From Nostocoides_A vanveenii (GTDB taxonomy: Bacteria > Actinomycetota > Actinomycetes > Actinomycetales > Dermatophilaceae): a DNA stretch of 64,000 bases. Made by a program: the position numbers and the translations under genes. This document shows positions 38,883 through 47,895 of this stretch, one piece after another. A model generated the notes under the pieces. The model had not been told where the DNA came from. It did no database searches and saw nothing but the letters and a program-made list of their open reading frames with translations. Within the stretch, counting starts at the first letter, position 1; the number at the start of each line of letters is the position of its first letter. Location of the stretch: positions 1 to 64,000 of the forward strand of contig NZ_BAAAPN010000044.1 in NCBI RefSeq assembly GCF_039531165.1. Direction: 5' to 3'.

Positions 38883-40085
38883 CTAGCCCGTATGCCGTTC
38901 GCGCGCCGCGGTGAATGCGCTCACCGCGGCGCGCACATCTTCGGGGCTGTGCGCGGCGGACAGTTGAACCCGGATGCGTGCCGCACCCCTGGGCACCACC
39001 GGATAGGAGAAGGCGATGACATAGACCCCGTGGCTGAGCATGTCGTCGGCGATCTCGGCGGCGAGCCTGGCCCCGTCCTCGCCCCGGAACATCACCGGCA
39101 CGATCGGGTGCTCGCCCGGCAGAAGCTCGAAACCCGCCTCATCCATCAGGGCGCGGAATAAAACAGCATTGTCCTGCAAACGCTTTCGCGCATCAGCGGC
39201 CGACGTGGCCAGCCTCAGAGCGGCCACTGAGCCGGCGGCGACCGAGGGAGCAACGGCATTCGAGAAGAGGTAGGGCCGCGAGCGCTGGCGTAGCAGATCG
39301 ACCACTTCTTGGTGGCTGCTGATGTAACCGCCGGAGGCGCCGCCCAGGGCCTTGCCGAGTGTCCCGCTGAGGATGTCGACCCGATCGCGGACGCCGAACA
39401 GCTCCGGCGTCCCGGCGCCGGTCGCTCCGATGAAGCCGACCGCGTGCGAGTCGTCGACCATCACCATCGCGCCGAACTCCTCCGCCAGGTCGCAGATCTC
39501 GCCCAGCGGCGCGAAGGATCCATCCATGGAGAAGACGCCATCGGTGACGACGACGATGCGCTCCGCCCCACCATCCCGGGCCGCCACGAGTTGCCCCCGC
39601 AGGTCGGACATATCGGCATTGCGGTAGCGATAGCGCGCGGCCTTGCACAGCCGGATGCCATCGATGAGCGAGGCATGGTTCAACTCATCGGAGATGATGG
39701 CGTCGCCCTCGCCGAAGAGCACCTCGAAGACGCCGCCGTTGGCGTCGAAGCAGGAGGAGTAGAGGATGGTGTCGTCGGTGCCGAGGAAAGCCGACAGCGC
39801 GGCTTCCACGTCCTTGTGCAGGGTCTGGGTGCCGCAGATGAAGCGAACGCTCGCCATCCCGAACCCCCACTCGTCCAAGGCATTTCGCGCCGCAGCGATG
39901 ATGTCGGGGTGGTCCGCGAGGCCGAGATAGTTGTTGGCGCAGAAGTTCAGCGCATCCCCGGTCGGCGTCGCGATGTGCGCCGACTGGGGTGTGGTCAGCT
40001 GGCGCTCGGGTTTGTAGAGCCCGGCCGACCGGATCTGCTGCAATGTCTCGGCCAGTTCCTCGCGGATGGTTCCGTACACCGTCAT
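38883..40085 (-). CDS. kbl: Glycine C-acetyltransferase (2-amino-3-ketobutyrate CoA ligase)
   Basis: This 400-aa PLP enzyme splits 2-amino-3-oxobutanoate with CoA into glycine and acetyl-CoA, the second step of threonine degradation. Signature segments are NFCANNYLGLADHP, FGMASVRFICGTQTLHKDVE, VDDSHAVGFIGATG and the PLP-lysine motif LSGTLGKALGGASGGYI near residue 245. The start at 40085 overlaps the stop of tdh by ATGA. This pairing identifies it as Kbl rather than another alpha-oxoamine synthase (KAPA synthase, ALA synthase). The longer frame to 40115 lies inside tdh and is not needed. Confidence 0.95.
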   Translation of the reverse strand: MTVYGTIREELAETLQQIRSAGLYKPERQLTTPQSAHIATPTGDALNFCANNYLGLADHPDIIAAARNALDEWGFGMASVRFICGTQTLHKDVEAALSAFLGTDDTILYSSCFDANGGVFEVLFGEGDAIISDELNHASLIDGIRLCKAARYRYRNADMSDLRGQLVAARDGGAERIVVVTDGVFSMDGSFAPLGEICDLAEEFGAMVMVDDSHAVGFIGATGAGTPELFGVRDRVDILSGTLGKALGGASGGYISSHQEVVDLLRQRSRPYLFSNAVAPSVAAGSVAALRLATSAADARKRLQDNAVLFRALMDEAGFELLPGEHPIVPVMFRGEDGARLAAEIADDMLSHGVYVIAFSYPVVPRGAARIRVQLSAAHSPEDVRAAVSAFTAARERHTG

Positions 40086-41128
40086 ACCTCCCAGTTCATG
40101 ACGACCTTGCCGCACTGCCCGGAGCGGGCGATGGCGAAGGCGTCGGCCCAGTCCACCGCGGGGACGCGATGGGTGATCACCGAACGCACTGCCTCGGTGA
40201 GCACGGTGGACGTCTGCAACATTGCGCCCATGTGATACCAGGTGTCGAACATCTCGCGCCCGTAGATGCCCTTGATCGTCAGCATGTGCGTGATGACCTT
40301 GCCCCAGTCGACCGGATAGGGGCTCTTCGGCAGGCCGAGCATCGCGACTCGTCCACCGTGGTTCATATTGTCGATGAGTTCGGCGACCGCGCTCGGCGCA
40401 CCGGACATCTCCAGGGCGATGTCGAAGCCCTCGCGCATGCCGAGGTCGTGTTGCGCCTGCCGGATCCGCTGACGACCGGTGTTGACGACCAGGTCGGCAC
40501 CGGCTTGCGCAGCCAACTCCAGGCGCACATCGGACAGATCCGTCACGACGATATGCCGGGCCGCCGCGTGCCGCGCGATCGCCGTTGCCATCACGCCGAT
40601 CGGCCCGGCGCCGGTGACGAGCACATCCTCACCGACCATCGGCCACTGCAGGGCCGTATGTGTCGCATTGCCCAACGGGTCGAAGACGGCGCCGAGATCC
40701 GGGTCGACCGTGTCCGGCTGCACATAGGCGTTGGTCGCCGGGATGACGACATAGTCGGCGAAGGCTCCGTCCCGGTTGACGCCGATGCCGATCGTGTTGA
40801 TGCACAAGTGTTTTCGGCCAGCTCGACAGTTCCGGCAGTGCCCGCAGACGATATGGCCCTCGCCGGAGATGCGGTCGCCGACGGCCAGCGTCCCGGCGGG
40901 CACGTCCTCGCCGACCTCGACGATCTCGCCGTAGAACTCGTGCCCGATGATCTGCGGGGCGTGCACCGTGGCCGCGGCCCAATCGTCCCAGTCGTGGATA
41001 TGCAGGTCGGTCCCGCACAGGCCGGCGCGCAAGACCCGGATCTTGACGTCAGCCGGGCCGCACCGCGGCTCCGGGACGTCGATGAGTTCGAGGCCGGGCT
41101 GGGCCGCGGTCTTGACCAGCGCGCGCAT
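40082..41128 (-). CDS. tdh: L-threonine 3-dehydrogenase
   Basis: This 348-aa zinc-dependent alcohol dehydrogenase oxidises threonine to 2-amino-3-oxobutanoate with NAD. The catalytic zinc site begins at GLCGTDLHIHDWD and GHEFYGEIVEVGE. The structural zinc site is CGHCRNCRAGRKHLC, and the NAD fold is VLVTGAGPIGVMATAIA. The Tdh-specific EFYGEIVEVGEDVPAG and WYHMGAML segments are present. A GGAGGAGG site precedes the ATG at 41128. It is co-transcribed with and overlaps kbl, giving a complete threonine-to-glycine plus acetyl-CoA pathway. Confidence 0.96.
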   Translation of the reverse strand: MRALVKTAAQPGLELIDVPEPRCGPADVKIRVLRAGLCGTDLHIHDWDDWAAATVHAPQIIGHEFYGEIVEVGEDVPAGTLAVGDRISGEGHIVCGHCRNCRAGRKHLCINTIGIGVNRDGAFADYVVIPATNAYVQPDTVDPDLGAVFDPLGNATHTALQWPMVGEDVLVTGAGPIGVMATAIARHAAARHIVVTDLSDVRLELAAQAGADLVVNTGRQRIRQAQHDLGMREGFDIALEMSGAPSAVAELIDNMNHGGRVAMLGLPKSPYPVDWGKVITHMLTIKGIYGREMFDTWYHMGAMLQTSTVLTEAVRSVITHRVPAVDWADAFAIARSGQCGKVVMNWEV

Positions 41129-41222
41129 ACCTCCTCCTAGGCCGCCCGCCGGGGACGGCCGGCGGGGATGCGCCGCCGAATGACGGGGCGAGATCAGCGT
41201 ATGCCGTGGCCCCCTCCCGCGG

Positions 41223-42104
41223 TCAGGAGCCGGGCGCGGTCAAGCGCTCGCACAACTCCCACAGGTGGCGGGCGACCGCCCGATCGTGCGACGCGCCGCT
41301 GGAGCCGACGGGGCGCGGGTGACCGCCCATCTCCCCGATGCCGTCGGGCCCGATATAGCTGCCGCCCGGCAGGTCGGGGACGGTCGCTGCATAGAGGGTG
41401 GGCAGGGCGCCCATCGCTGCGGGCTGGGCGACGAAAGGCAGCCGGTTGGCCAGCCCCATCAGGGTGGACTGGAGCGAACCGCCCTTCGACTGCAGATTGG
41501 TCGCGGAGTATCCCGGATGCGCCGCCATCGACCGGATGGGGGAGCGGTCGGCCGTGAGACGACGCTGCAACTCATACGCGAGCATCAGGTCGGCAAGCTT
41601 GCTCTGGGCGTAGGCGAGCCACGGGTTGTAGCGGCGGTTGGCGAAGTCGGGGTCGCTCACGTCGACCTTGCCGGCGCGATGCACCTGCGAGGACAAGGTG
41701 ACGACCCGGTCGGTGACCTGGGGCAGCAACAGCGCGGTGAGGAGGAAGTGGCCCAGGACATTCGTGGCGAACTGGAGTTCGTGCCCCTGCGGCGAGAGCG
41801 ACTTGGGGATTGCCATGATCCCGGCGTTGTTGATCAGGACATCGATCTTCCGGTCACCGAAGTCGGCGGCGAAAGCCCGGACCGAGTCGAGGTCGGACAG
41901 ATCGAGTTGGCGCGCCTCATGGCTGCCGGCGATGTCCGCTCGGGCAGCGTCCGCCTTCGCCATATTGCGACAGGCGAAGACCACATGAGCGCCAATGGCG
42001 CACAAGGATTTTGCCGCCTCCAGTCCGATGCCGGAGTTGGCTCCCGTGATGACGAAGAGACGCCCGGACTGGTCGGGAATGTCACTGGCGGTCCACTTGG
42101 CCAT
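41223..42104 (-). CDS. Short-chain dehydrogenase/reductase (protochlorophyllide-reductase/retinol-dehydrogenase-like)
   Basis: A 293-aa NAD(P)-dependent SDR. The cofactor motif is VITGANSGIG near residue 18, followed by ACRN, the LDLSDLDSV segment, NNAGIM near residue 90 and the catalytic YAQSK (Tyr, Lys) near residue 169. HPGYSATNL follows as in WWOX/retinol-dehydrogenase-like actinobacterial SDRs. I chose ATG 42104 after GAGGAG; the longer upstream frame overlaps the VOC gene antisense and lacks protein character. The substrate is unknown. It is divergent from the small VOC protein. Confidence 0.9.
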   Translation of the reverse strand: MAKWTASDIPDQSGRLFVITGANSGIGLEAAKSLCAIGAHVVFACRNMAKADAARADIAGSHEARQLDLSDLDSVRAFAADFGDRKIDVLINNAGIMAIPKSLSPQGHELQFATNVLGHFLLTALLLPQVTDRVVTLSSQVHRAGKVDVSDPDFANRRYNPWLAYAQSKLADLMLAYELQRRLTADRSPIRSMAAHPGYSATNLQSKGGSLQSTLMGLANRLPFVAQPAAMGALPTLYAATVPDLPGGSYIGPDGIGEMGGHPRPVGSSGASHDRAVARHLWELCERLTAPGS

Positions 42105-42203
42105 GGGTTCGGTGCTCCTCGTGATGGATTGCCCGTGTGCCGTGCCCACCCTATGCCGCCCCGCGGGCGTGCCGTTGTCGGTGGCAAGTGCCAGGATCGG
42201 AGC

Positions 42204-42581
42204 ATGATCGATCACTTCGGCATCAACTGTTCCGACTTCGAGGCGAGCACGGCCTTCTATGACGCGGTGCTGGGGGTGCTCGGGCATACGCGGGTGATGG
42301 ACTTCGGGGTGGCCATCGGCTACGGGTCGGACAGTGACCCGCAGTTCTGGATCAGCCGCTGGCCGGGGGCCGAGCCCAACCGGGAGATGCACGTCGCGTT
42401 CGCGGCGCCCGACGAAGGCATGGTTAAGGCGTTCTACGACAAGGCGATCGAGATGGGGGCCGAGAGCCTGCACGCACCGCGCCTGTGGCCGGAATACCAC
42501 CCGGGCTACTACGGCGCTTTTGTGCGCGACCCTGACGGCAACAACATTGAGGCCGTCTGCCACTCGGCTCCGCCCGCCTGA
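42204..42581 (+). CDS. VOC-family (glyoxalase/bleomycin-resistance-like) protein
   Basis: A 125-aa cytosolic protein with the paired beta-alpha-beta-beta-beta modules of the vicinal oxygen chelate superfamily. His4 in MIDHFGINCSDFE and Glu in the C-terminal DPDGNNIEAVCH are the expected metal ligands. FVRDPDGNNIEAV is the family's best-known signature. Length is typical for a one-chain dimeric member. The reaction cannot be told from sequence; glyoxalase, dioxygenase or resistance roles are all possible. It lies between divergent SDR and convergent hydrolase genes, with no operon partner. Confidence 0.87.
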   Translation: MIDHFGINCSDFEASTAFYDAVLGVLGHTRVMDFGVAIGYGSDSDPQFWISRWPGAEPNREMHVAFAAPDEGMVKAFYDKAIEMGAESLHAPRLWPEYHPGYYGAFVRDPDGNNIEAVCHSAPPA

Positions 42582-42694
42582 TCCTCGACCGCACGCCCCA
42601 GGCATAGGGCGGACTGTGCCGCGGGATCTTGGGTTCCGGGGACGCGGGTCGTGGCGCTCGGGTGCGTCATCCCGGGCGATCCGCAGCGGGCGCG

Positions 42695-43603
42695 TCAGGC
42701 GGACGCTGCGGCCGGAGCGGCCTGGCCCGCCCGGGCGGCATTCGCGGTGATGGCATCGACGATCTCGGGGATCCGGCCGCGCGGCAGGTCGTGCGCCATG
42801 TCCGGGAACATCAGCAGGCGCGAGCCCGGCACCGCCTTGGCCGTGGCCATGCCGCCGCTCGGCGTGACGAGGCGGTCGAGGAGGCCGTGGATGACCAGGG
42901 TGGGTGCGGTGACCTTGCGCAGCGCCGGGGTTCTGTCGGGGCTGGCGTTGATCGCCAGCAACTGGCGCACCCGGCCGATCGGGTCCGGGTCGCGCTCGAC
43001 GGCGGCGCGCACGAGGCTGCGGATCTCCTGCTCGTCGAACTGGGGCCCGGAGATCTGCCGCCAGGCCAGCACCCCCATGTCGACGGCCTGGTCGAGGGTC
43101 TCCGCTGGCGGCGCCATCATCGAACGCCGCAGCGCAGGCAGGAAGGTCGTCGCCGGCCGTCCCTGGCGCCGGTTGCCGGTGTTGGACATGATCGACGTGA
43201 GCGAGCGCACTTTCTCGGGATGCCGGATCGTCAGTTCCTGGGCGATCATCCCGCCCATCGAGACGCCGACGACGTGTGCCGAGTCGATGCCGAGCGCATC
43301 CAGCAGGCCGGCCGCGTCGTCCGCCATATCCGAGAGGAGATAGTCAGACTTGGCGAAGCGGGCGCTCGCGGCCGCCGCGAGCACGTCCTTGCGTCGGGGG
43401 CGCGGGGCGTCGGTCTTGGTGGACAGGCCGATGTCGCGGTTATCGAAGCGGATCACGCGGAAGCCCTTGGCCTGCAAGGCATCCAGCATGGGCGGCGGCC
43501 ACGCGATCATCTGGGTGGCGAGCCCCATGATCAGCAGCATCGGCTCACCCGACCCCTGCTCGTCGTAGTGAAGCTGGATCCCGTTGACCTGCACCTCTGG
43601 CAT
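42695..43603 (-). CDS. Alpha/beta-fold hydrolase
   Basis: A 302-aa hydrolase with the alpha/beta fold. The oxyanion region is LLIMGLATQMIAWP, the FDNRDIGLST strand follows, and the nucleophile elbow is GVSMGG (Ser near residue 119). The acid is in VIHGLLDRLVTP, and the base His is in FPDMAHDLP. It resembles aclacinomycin methylesterase/haloalkane-dehalogenase-like esterases common in actinobacteria. There is no signal peptide. The C-terminus is Ala/Pro-rich. Substrate is unknown. It is transcribed alone on the minus strand. Confidence 0.88.
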   Translation of the reverse strand: MPEVQVNGIQLHYDEQGSGEPMLLIMGLATQMIAWPPPMLDALQAKGFRVIRFDNRDIGLSTKTDAPRPRRKDVLAAAASARFAKSDYLLSDMADDAAGLLDALGIDSAHVVGVSMGGMIAQELTIRHPEKVRSLTSIMSNTGNRRQGRPATTFLPALRRSMMAPPAETLDQAVDMGVLAWRQISGPQFDEQEIRSLVRAAVERDPDPIGRVRQLLAINASPDRTPALRKVTAPTLVIHGLLDRLVTPSGGMATAKAVPGSRLLMFPDMAHDLPRGRIPEIVDAITANAARAGQAAPAAASA

Positions 43604-43687
43604 GCGGGGTAGTCAATCACCTGCACCTTCAGGGGCGATGCAGGGTCGAGGTGGTGATGCCGGTCACAAGGCCCCGTCCGCCGTGAC

Positions 43688-43696
43688 TTATCCACA
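43688..43696. promoter_or_regulatory. Isolated consensus DnaA box TTATCCACA
   Basis: A perfect 9-mer DnaA box lies between the divergent hydrolase and lipoprotein genes, about 90 bp from each start. No second box is nearby, so it is not an origin. It may titrate DnaA or be chance. Confidence 0.4.
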
Positions 43697-43788
43697 GGGG
43701 GGCGCTCTCCGGTGGCGAGATCGAACGACATGGCTCAGGGTTGGGAAGAACGGGCCGGGATCCGGCCAGAAGGGGAGGAGATTTCCGT

Positions 43789-44409
43789 ATGCCGCGTGCT
43801 CACCGCCCGCGCCGGCTCGCCGTGGCTGCCACGGCCCTCGCCGGGGCCTTGGCCTTCTCCGCCTGTGAGGGCGGCGGCGACATGACGCTCTCGGCGCCCC
43901 CGACGTCGCCCACAACCACCGCGCCCCCGAGTCCGACCACAAGCTCGGCCCCCCTGACGACCGTGACATCTTCCTCGCCGGGGTACGTTCCGGTGAAGCC
44001 GGCGTATCCGTCTGATGCGAAGGAGCAGACGCGCGCGGGAGCCGAGGCCTTCATCCGGTACTACTTCGCCGCCCTGAATTACTCCTGGATGAAACCAGAC
44101 GCACTCATCCTGATCGACCTCGGCGACGAAACCTGCAACAGCTGCAAGAGCTTATCTGCAACAGCCCAAGAACTTGTTGCCAAAAATGAAAAATACACTT
44201 CCCTGCCGGCCCGCGTGACGGGCATCGAGTACGCCCTTGGGGATGATGTGAACATGCGCTTCGTGGTTGACATTCACCAGTTCAAATCGGAGCGAGTCTC
44301 GTCCGCCGGCGACGTCGTTGGGGTAGACCGCGAAAAGACGTTGAAGCGAATAGTCGGTGTTAAGTGGGGGGTGGATCGGTGGCGCATAAATCTCATCGGC
44401 GCAGGCTAG
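43789..44409 (+). CDS. DUF6318-like lipoprotein
   Basis: A 206-aa probable lipoprotein. It has a basic N-terminus, a hydrophobic stretch and the lipobox LAFSAC (Cys near residue 25), a Thr/Pro/Ser-rich spacer, then a folded domain with AGAEAFIRYYFAALNYSWMK and a GDETCNSCKSL Cys pair. This matches my recollection of the DUF6318 family, whose role is unknown. I chose ATG 43789, which has GGAGGAG upstream; a longer frame exists. The second half (about 44090-44360) is noticeably richer in A/T than the flanking genes. The stop overlaps the following gene by tens of bases, so the two form a pair. Confidence 0.7.
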   Translation: MPRAHRPRRLAVAATALAGALAFSACEGGGDMTLSAPPTSPTTTAPPSPTTSSAPLTTVTSSSPGYVPVKPAYPSDAKEQTRAGAEAFIRYYFAALNYSWMKPDALILIDLGDETCNSCKSLSATAQELVAKNEKYTSLPARVTGIEYALGDDVNMRFVVDIHQFKSERVSSAGDVVGVDREKTLKRIVGVKWGVDRWRINLIGAG

Positions 44410-45236
44410 TACCTTCGGTACTGTTGGCTTCCTTGCTGGCTTTGTCCGGCTCTGCCTTTGCAGACGTCGATGGTGGCACGGACGAGGATGGAACGTTCCT
44501 ATTTGCCAAGAACATGTTGGATCTTCCTGCCCACGTGGGCGGCACCTGGGGTGCAGCTTACGAATACGGAATAGCCCCATATTGCGTGGGTGACATTCCC
44601 GAAGGCCCCGGCGGTTTCGAGTGCCACGCCATGACCGAAGTGTGCGAAGAGCGGCCCGGGGATGGTCCGGCTACGCACATTTATCGTCGGATACGAGGAA
44701 GTGATTTGGCGTGGACTCGGATGGGTTGGACGTGCTATCCAAAGCTCCTTCCTGGGCTTGTCGACTACGCGAAATTGGCGGAAGCTTTTCGCGAGACGCC
44801 GTTCGCACTACCAGCGCTCAACATCCAGCCGGAGGGCGACCTCACCCTCGTGCGGCTCCCGACCTATTTCGAGGTCAAGTGGCCCACCAAGGGGTTCGAG
44901 CCCAACGAAATCGACACCCTGGATCCCGCCAAGTGGTTCGGAATGCACATTCAGGTCCAGCCAGTTCTGAAGAGCGTCACCTATTCCCTCGGTGACGGCC
45001 GCGTCCTCGGGCCGACGGCCAGCCTGGGCGGCCCCTACCCGAGCGGCGACATCGTCGCGGCATACGAGGGTGCCGGAGTCGTCGAGACGCGGGCGGACGT
45101 CATCTACAAGGGCTATGTCGCCATTGACGACTCGGAGTGGATCGAGATCCCTGGCGAGGTTGCCCTGTCCGGCACGCCGACCAATCTGACGATCAAAACG
45201 GCGACCAACCGCCTGTATCTGAGTTATGGCGGCTGA
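44379..45236 (+). CDS. Hypothetical secreted protein, overlapping the DUF6318-like gene
   Basis: A protein of about 285 aa with a signal peptide (HKSHRRRLVPSVLLASLLAL, then SGSAFA) and a mature domain without recognised family. Features include YCVGDIPEGPGGFECH, MTEVCEERPGD, YRRIRGSDLAWTRMGWTCYP, and beta-rich segments toward the C-terminus. The starts GTG 44364 and GTG 44379 both lie inside the lipoprotein gene, so translation is coupled. The first half is less GC-rich than the window average, as in its partner, which suggests acquired DNA. The conserved Cys residues fit an extracellular fold. No function is proposed. Confidence 0.65.
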   Translation: MAHKSHRRRLVPSVLLASLLALSGSAFADVDGGTDEDGTFLFAKNMLDLPAHVGGTWGAAYEYGIAPYCVGDIPEGPGGFECHAMTEVCEERPGDGPATHIYRRIRGSDLAWTRMGWTCYPKLLPGLVDYAKLAEAFRETPFALPALNIQPEGDLTLVRLPTYFEVKWPTKGFEPNEIDTLDPAKWFGMHIQVQPVLKSVTYSLGDGRVLGPTASLGGPYPSGDIVAAYEGAGVVETRADVIYKGYVAIDDSEWIEIPGEVALSGTPTNLTIKTATNRLYLSYGG

Positions 45237-45480
45237 GATAGCTGCTGTGCGGCGTCCGCCTCCTATGTTTCCCGGTCACGTCAGCGTCTTGAGGCGTGCC
45301 GGCTCGCCGCGGGTCATGCGCTCAAGGCATCCAGATCCTTCGTAGCCCCACCTGACTCGTGCCATCGGGTTACGTCTTTGAGGGGGTGTTTCGAGGGCGC
45401 GGTGGCCCAGGCCGGCGCAGGCTGTGGACAACTCACCCAACCGCGCGGCTGCCCGGCACCCAGCCGCCTATCCTCGACAC

Positions 45481-47757
45481 ATGCCCACGCTCCCCGAACT
45501 CCTCCAGGCCGCAGTCGCGGAACTGGGTGGTGTCGAGCGTCCCGGCCAGACCCAGATGGCCCAGGCCGTTCTCGACGCCATCGAGCAGGAGCAGCACCTG
45601 CTGGTCCAGGCCGGCACGGGCACCGGCAAGTCCCTCGGCTACCTCGTCCCCGCGATCCTGCACGCCCACGCCACCGGCCGGCCGGCCGTGGTGGCCACCG
45701 CGACGCTTGCCCTGCAGGGTCAGATCGTCGACCGCGATCTGCCGCGCCTGGCGAGGGCGCTCGCCCCCATCCTGGGCCGGACGCCGACCTACGGGCTGGT
45801 CAAGGGCCGCCGGAACTACGTGTGCCAGCACAAACTTGCCGGCGGCTTCCCCGCCGACGACGAGGGCCTCTTCGATGTCGCCGAAGCCGACGCCAACGCC
45901 TCCCGCCTTGGCAAGGAGATCGTCCGCCTGCGCGAATGGGTCGACCAGACCCAGTCCGGCGATCGCGACGAACTCGTCCCGGGAGTCTCCGAGCGCGCCT
46001 GGCGTCAGGTCAGCGTCAGTGCGGAGGAATGCCTGGGCTCGCGCTGCCCGATGGTCGCCGAGTGCTTCGTCGAGCGTTCCCGCGAGGCGGCCAAGGACGT
46101 CGACGTCATTGTCACCAATCACTCGTTCATGGCGATCGATGCCTTCGAGGGCCGCTTCATGCTCCCGGCGCACGATGTCCTGATCATCGACGAGGGTCAC
46201 GAGCTCGTCGACCGTGTCACCTCGACCATCACCGACGAGCTGACCCCCGGCAGCGTGCGCTCCGCCGCCCGCCGGGCCCGCTCCGCCGATAGCTCGGACC
46301 AACTCGAGGACGCCGCCATCGTGCTCGAACGCGCGCTCGAGACTCAGCCCGACGCCCGGATCGACGCCATCCCCGATGCGCTCGCGATGGCCCTCGCAAC
46401 GGTCCGCGACGCTGCCCGCGCCGTCCACTCCGAACTCAAGCCCGCTCCTGGAGAAACCCCCGACGGCGCCCGGCAGGTCGCCCTCGCAGCCGTCGAGGAG
46501 ATCTTCGACAACAGCGCGCGCATGGTCGAAGAACGCGACCTCGACGTCCTCTGGAACCGCATCGACCCGCGCCGTGGCCCGGTCCTCTCGGTCGCCCCGA
46601 TGAGCGTGGCGATGCTCGTGCGCGAGAAGATCTTCACCGACCGCACCGTCGTCCTGACCTCGGCCACCCTCGAACTCGGTGGCACCTTCGACGCCGTCGC
46701 CGGCACCATCGGCCTGCGCGGTGCGGAGGCTCCCGCGTACGTCGGGCTCGATGTCGGCTCGCCCTTCGACTACCGCAGTCAGGCGATCGCGTATGTCGCC
46801 GCCCACCTCCCGCCGCCGGGTCGCGGCGGCCTGGGCGACCCCGCCCTGGACGAGATCGAGGCCCTCGTCCGGGCCGCCGGCGGCCGGACCCTTGGGCTCT
46901 TCTCCTCTACGCGCGCGGCCCGGGAGGCCGCAGAGGCGATGCGAGATCGGTTGGGGGAGAGCGACATACGTGTTCTGGCGCAGGGTGAGGACCAAGTGCC
47001 CACGTTGGTGCGCGAGTTCGCGAAGGACCCGAGGGCTTGCCTCTTCGGCACCATGACGCTCTGGCAAGGCGTCGACGTCCCCGGCTCCAGTTGCCAGCTG
47101 GTCATCATCGACCGCATCCCCTTCCCACGCCCCGACGACCCGCTCGCGTCCGCGCGCACCGAAGCCATCAGCAAGATGGGCGGTAACGGATTCATGGCGG
47201 TCTCCGCGACCCACGCCGCCCTCCGGCTCGCTCAGGGCGCCGGTCGGCTGATCCGCGCTTCTACCGATCGCGGCGTCGTCGCGTTCCTCGACTCGCGGAT
47301 GATCAGTGCCCGGTATGCCGGCTTCCTCCAGCGCTCCATCCCGCCCTTCTGGCCGACCACCGACCGGGCGCTCGTGCTTCAAGCCCTCGCGCGACTCGAC
47401 GAGACGGCGCCCCCGCCACGCCCTGTCGCCGAGCCGGGCCTACGCGGACTCGGCGGCGGCCTCGCCCCCGGGGGCGCTGAGCAGGTCGATGCCCACGGGG
47501 CTGCGCACGCCCGGCCGAACGCTCCCGCCGGCCCGCAGGCTCCCGCTCCGCCCCCGCCGGAGAACGCGCGCACGGCGGTCACCCAGGGACACCCGTGGAC
47601 TGAGCAGGACGACGAGGAGTTGCGCGACGGCGTGGAGATGGGCCTGACGCTGGGGGAACTCGCCGAGTCTCTCGAACTGCCGGAGGAGATCATCGCCGCC
47701 CGCCTCGACGGTCTGGGCCTGCAGGCCACCACCGAGCCGCAACTCAGTTTCGATTAG
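45481..47757 (+). CDS. dinG: DinG-family ATP-dependent DNA helicase
   Basis: A 758-aa XPD/DinG-type superfamily 2 helicase that resolves structured or damaged DNA. Walker A is QAGTGTGKSLGYLVP near residue 42, and the DEAH-type box is IIDEGHELVD near residue 238. The iron-sulfur domain cysteines are in YVCQHKL and CLGSRCPMVAEC, and motif VI is ALRLAQGAGRLIRASTDRG. A Pro-rich linker and a helix-turn-helix-like tail (TLGELAESLELPEEIIAARL) extend the C-terminus, as in several actinobacterial members. Start 45481 follows a TATCCT -10 element at short distance, implying a leaderless mRNA. No SOS box was seen upstream. Confidence 0.9.
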   Translation: MPTLPELLQAAVAELGGVERPGQTQMAQAVLDAIEQEQHLLVQAGTGTGKSLGYLVPAILHAHATGRPAVVATATLALQGQIVDRDLPRLARALAPILGRTPTYGLVKGRRNYVCQHKLAGGFPADDEGLFDVAEADANASRLGKEIVRLREWVDQTQSGDRDELVPGVSERAWRQVSVSAEECLGSRCPMVAECFVERSREAAKDVDVIVTNHSFMAIDAFEGRFMLPAHDVLIIDEGHELVDRVTSTITDELTPGSVRSAARRARSADSSDQLEDAAIVLERALETQPDARIDAIPDALAMALATVRDAARAVHSELKPAPGETPDGARQVALAAVEEIFDNSARMVEERDLDVLWNRIDPRRGPVLSVAPMSVAMLVREKIFTDRTVVLTSATLELGGTFDAVAGTIGLRGAEAPAYVGLDVGSPFDYRSQAIAYVAAHLPPPGRGGLGDPALDEIEALVRAAGGRTLGLFSSTRAAREAAEAMRDRLGESDIRVLAQGEDQVPTLVREFAKDPRACLFGTMTLWQGVDVPGSSCQLVIIDRIPFPRPDDPLASARTEAISKMGGNGFMAVSATHAALRLAQGAGRLIRASTDRGVVAFLDSRMISARYAGFLQRSIPPFWPTTDRALVLQALARLDETAPPPRPVAEPGLRGLGGGLAPGGAEQVDAHGAAHARPNAPAGPQAPAPPPPENARTAVTQGHPWTEQDDEELRDGVEMGLTLGELAESLELPEEIIAARLDGLGLQATTEPQLSFD

Positions 47758-47895
47758 GGCGCGGCCACGCCCGCCGCTCGTCGACGCACCGATCGCCGGC
47801 GGTACGTGGCGCGATCACCCCGTTGGCCGCGCCGGTAGCTCGTGAGGCCAGCGTGCCCGGCCCCGTTGTCGGTGCCACATGGCAAGCTCGGACGT

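Noticed and set aside
45433..47382. 649-codon frame antisense to dinG
   Set aside because: Shadow of dinG; low-complexity composition and no ribosome site or motif.
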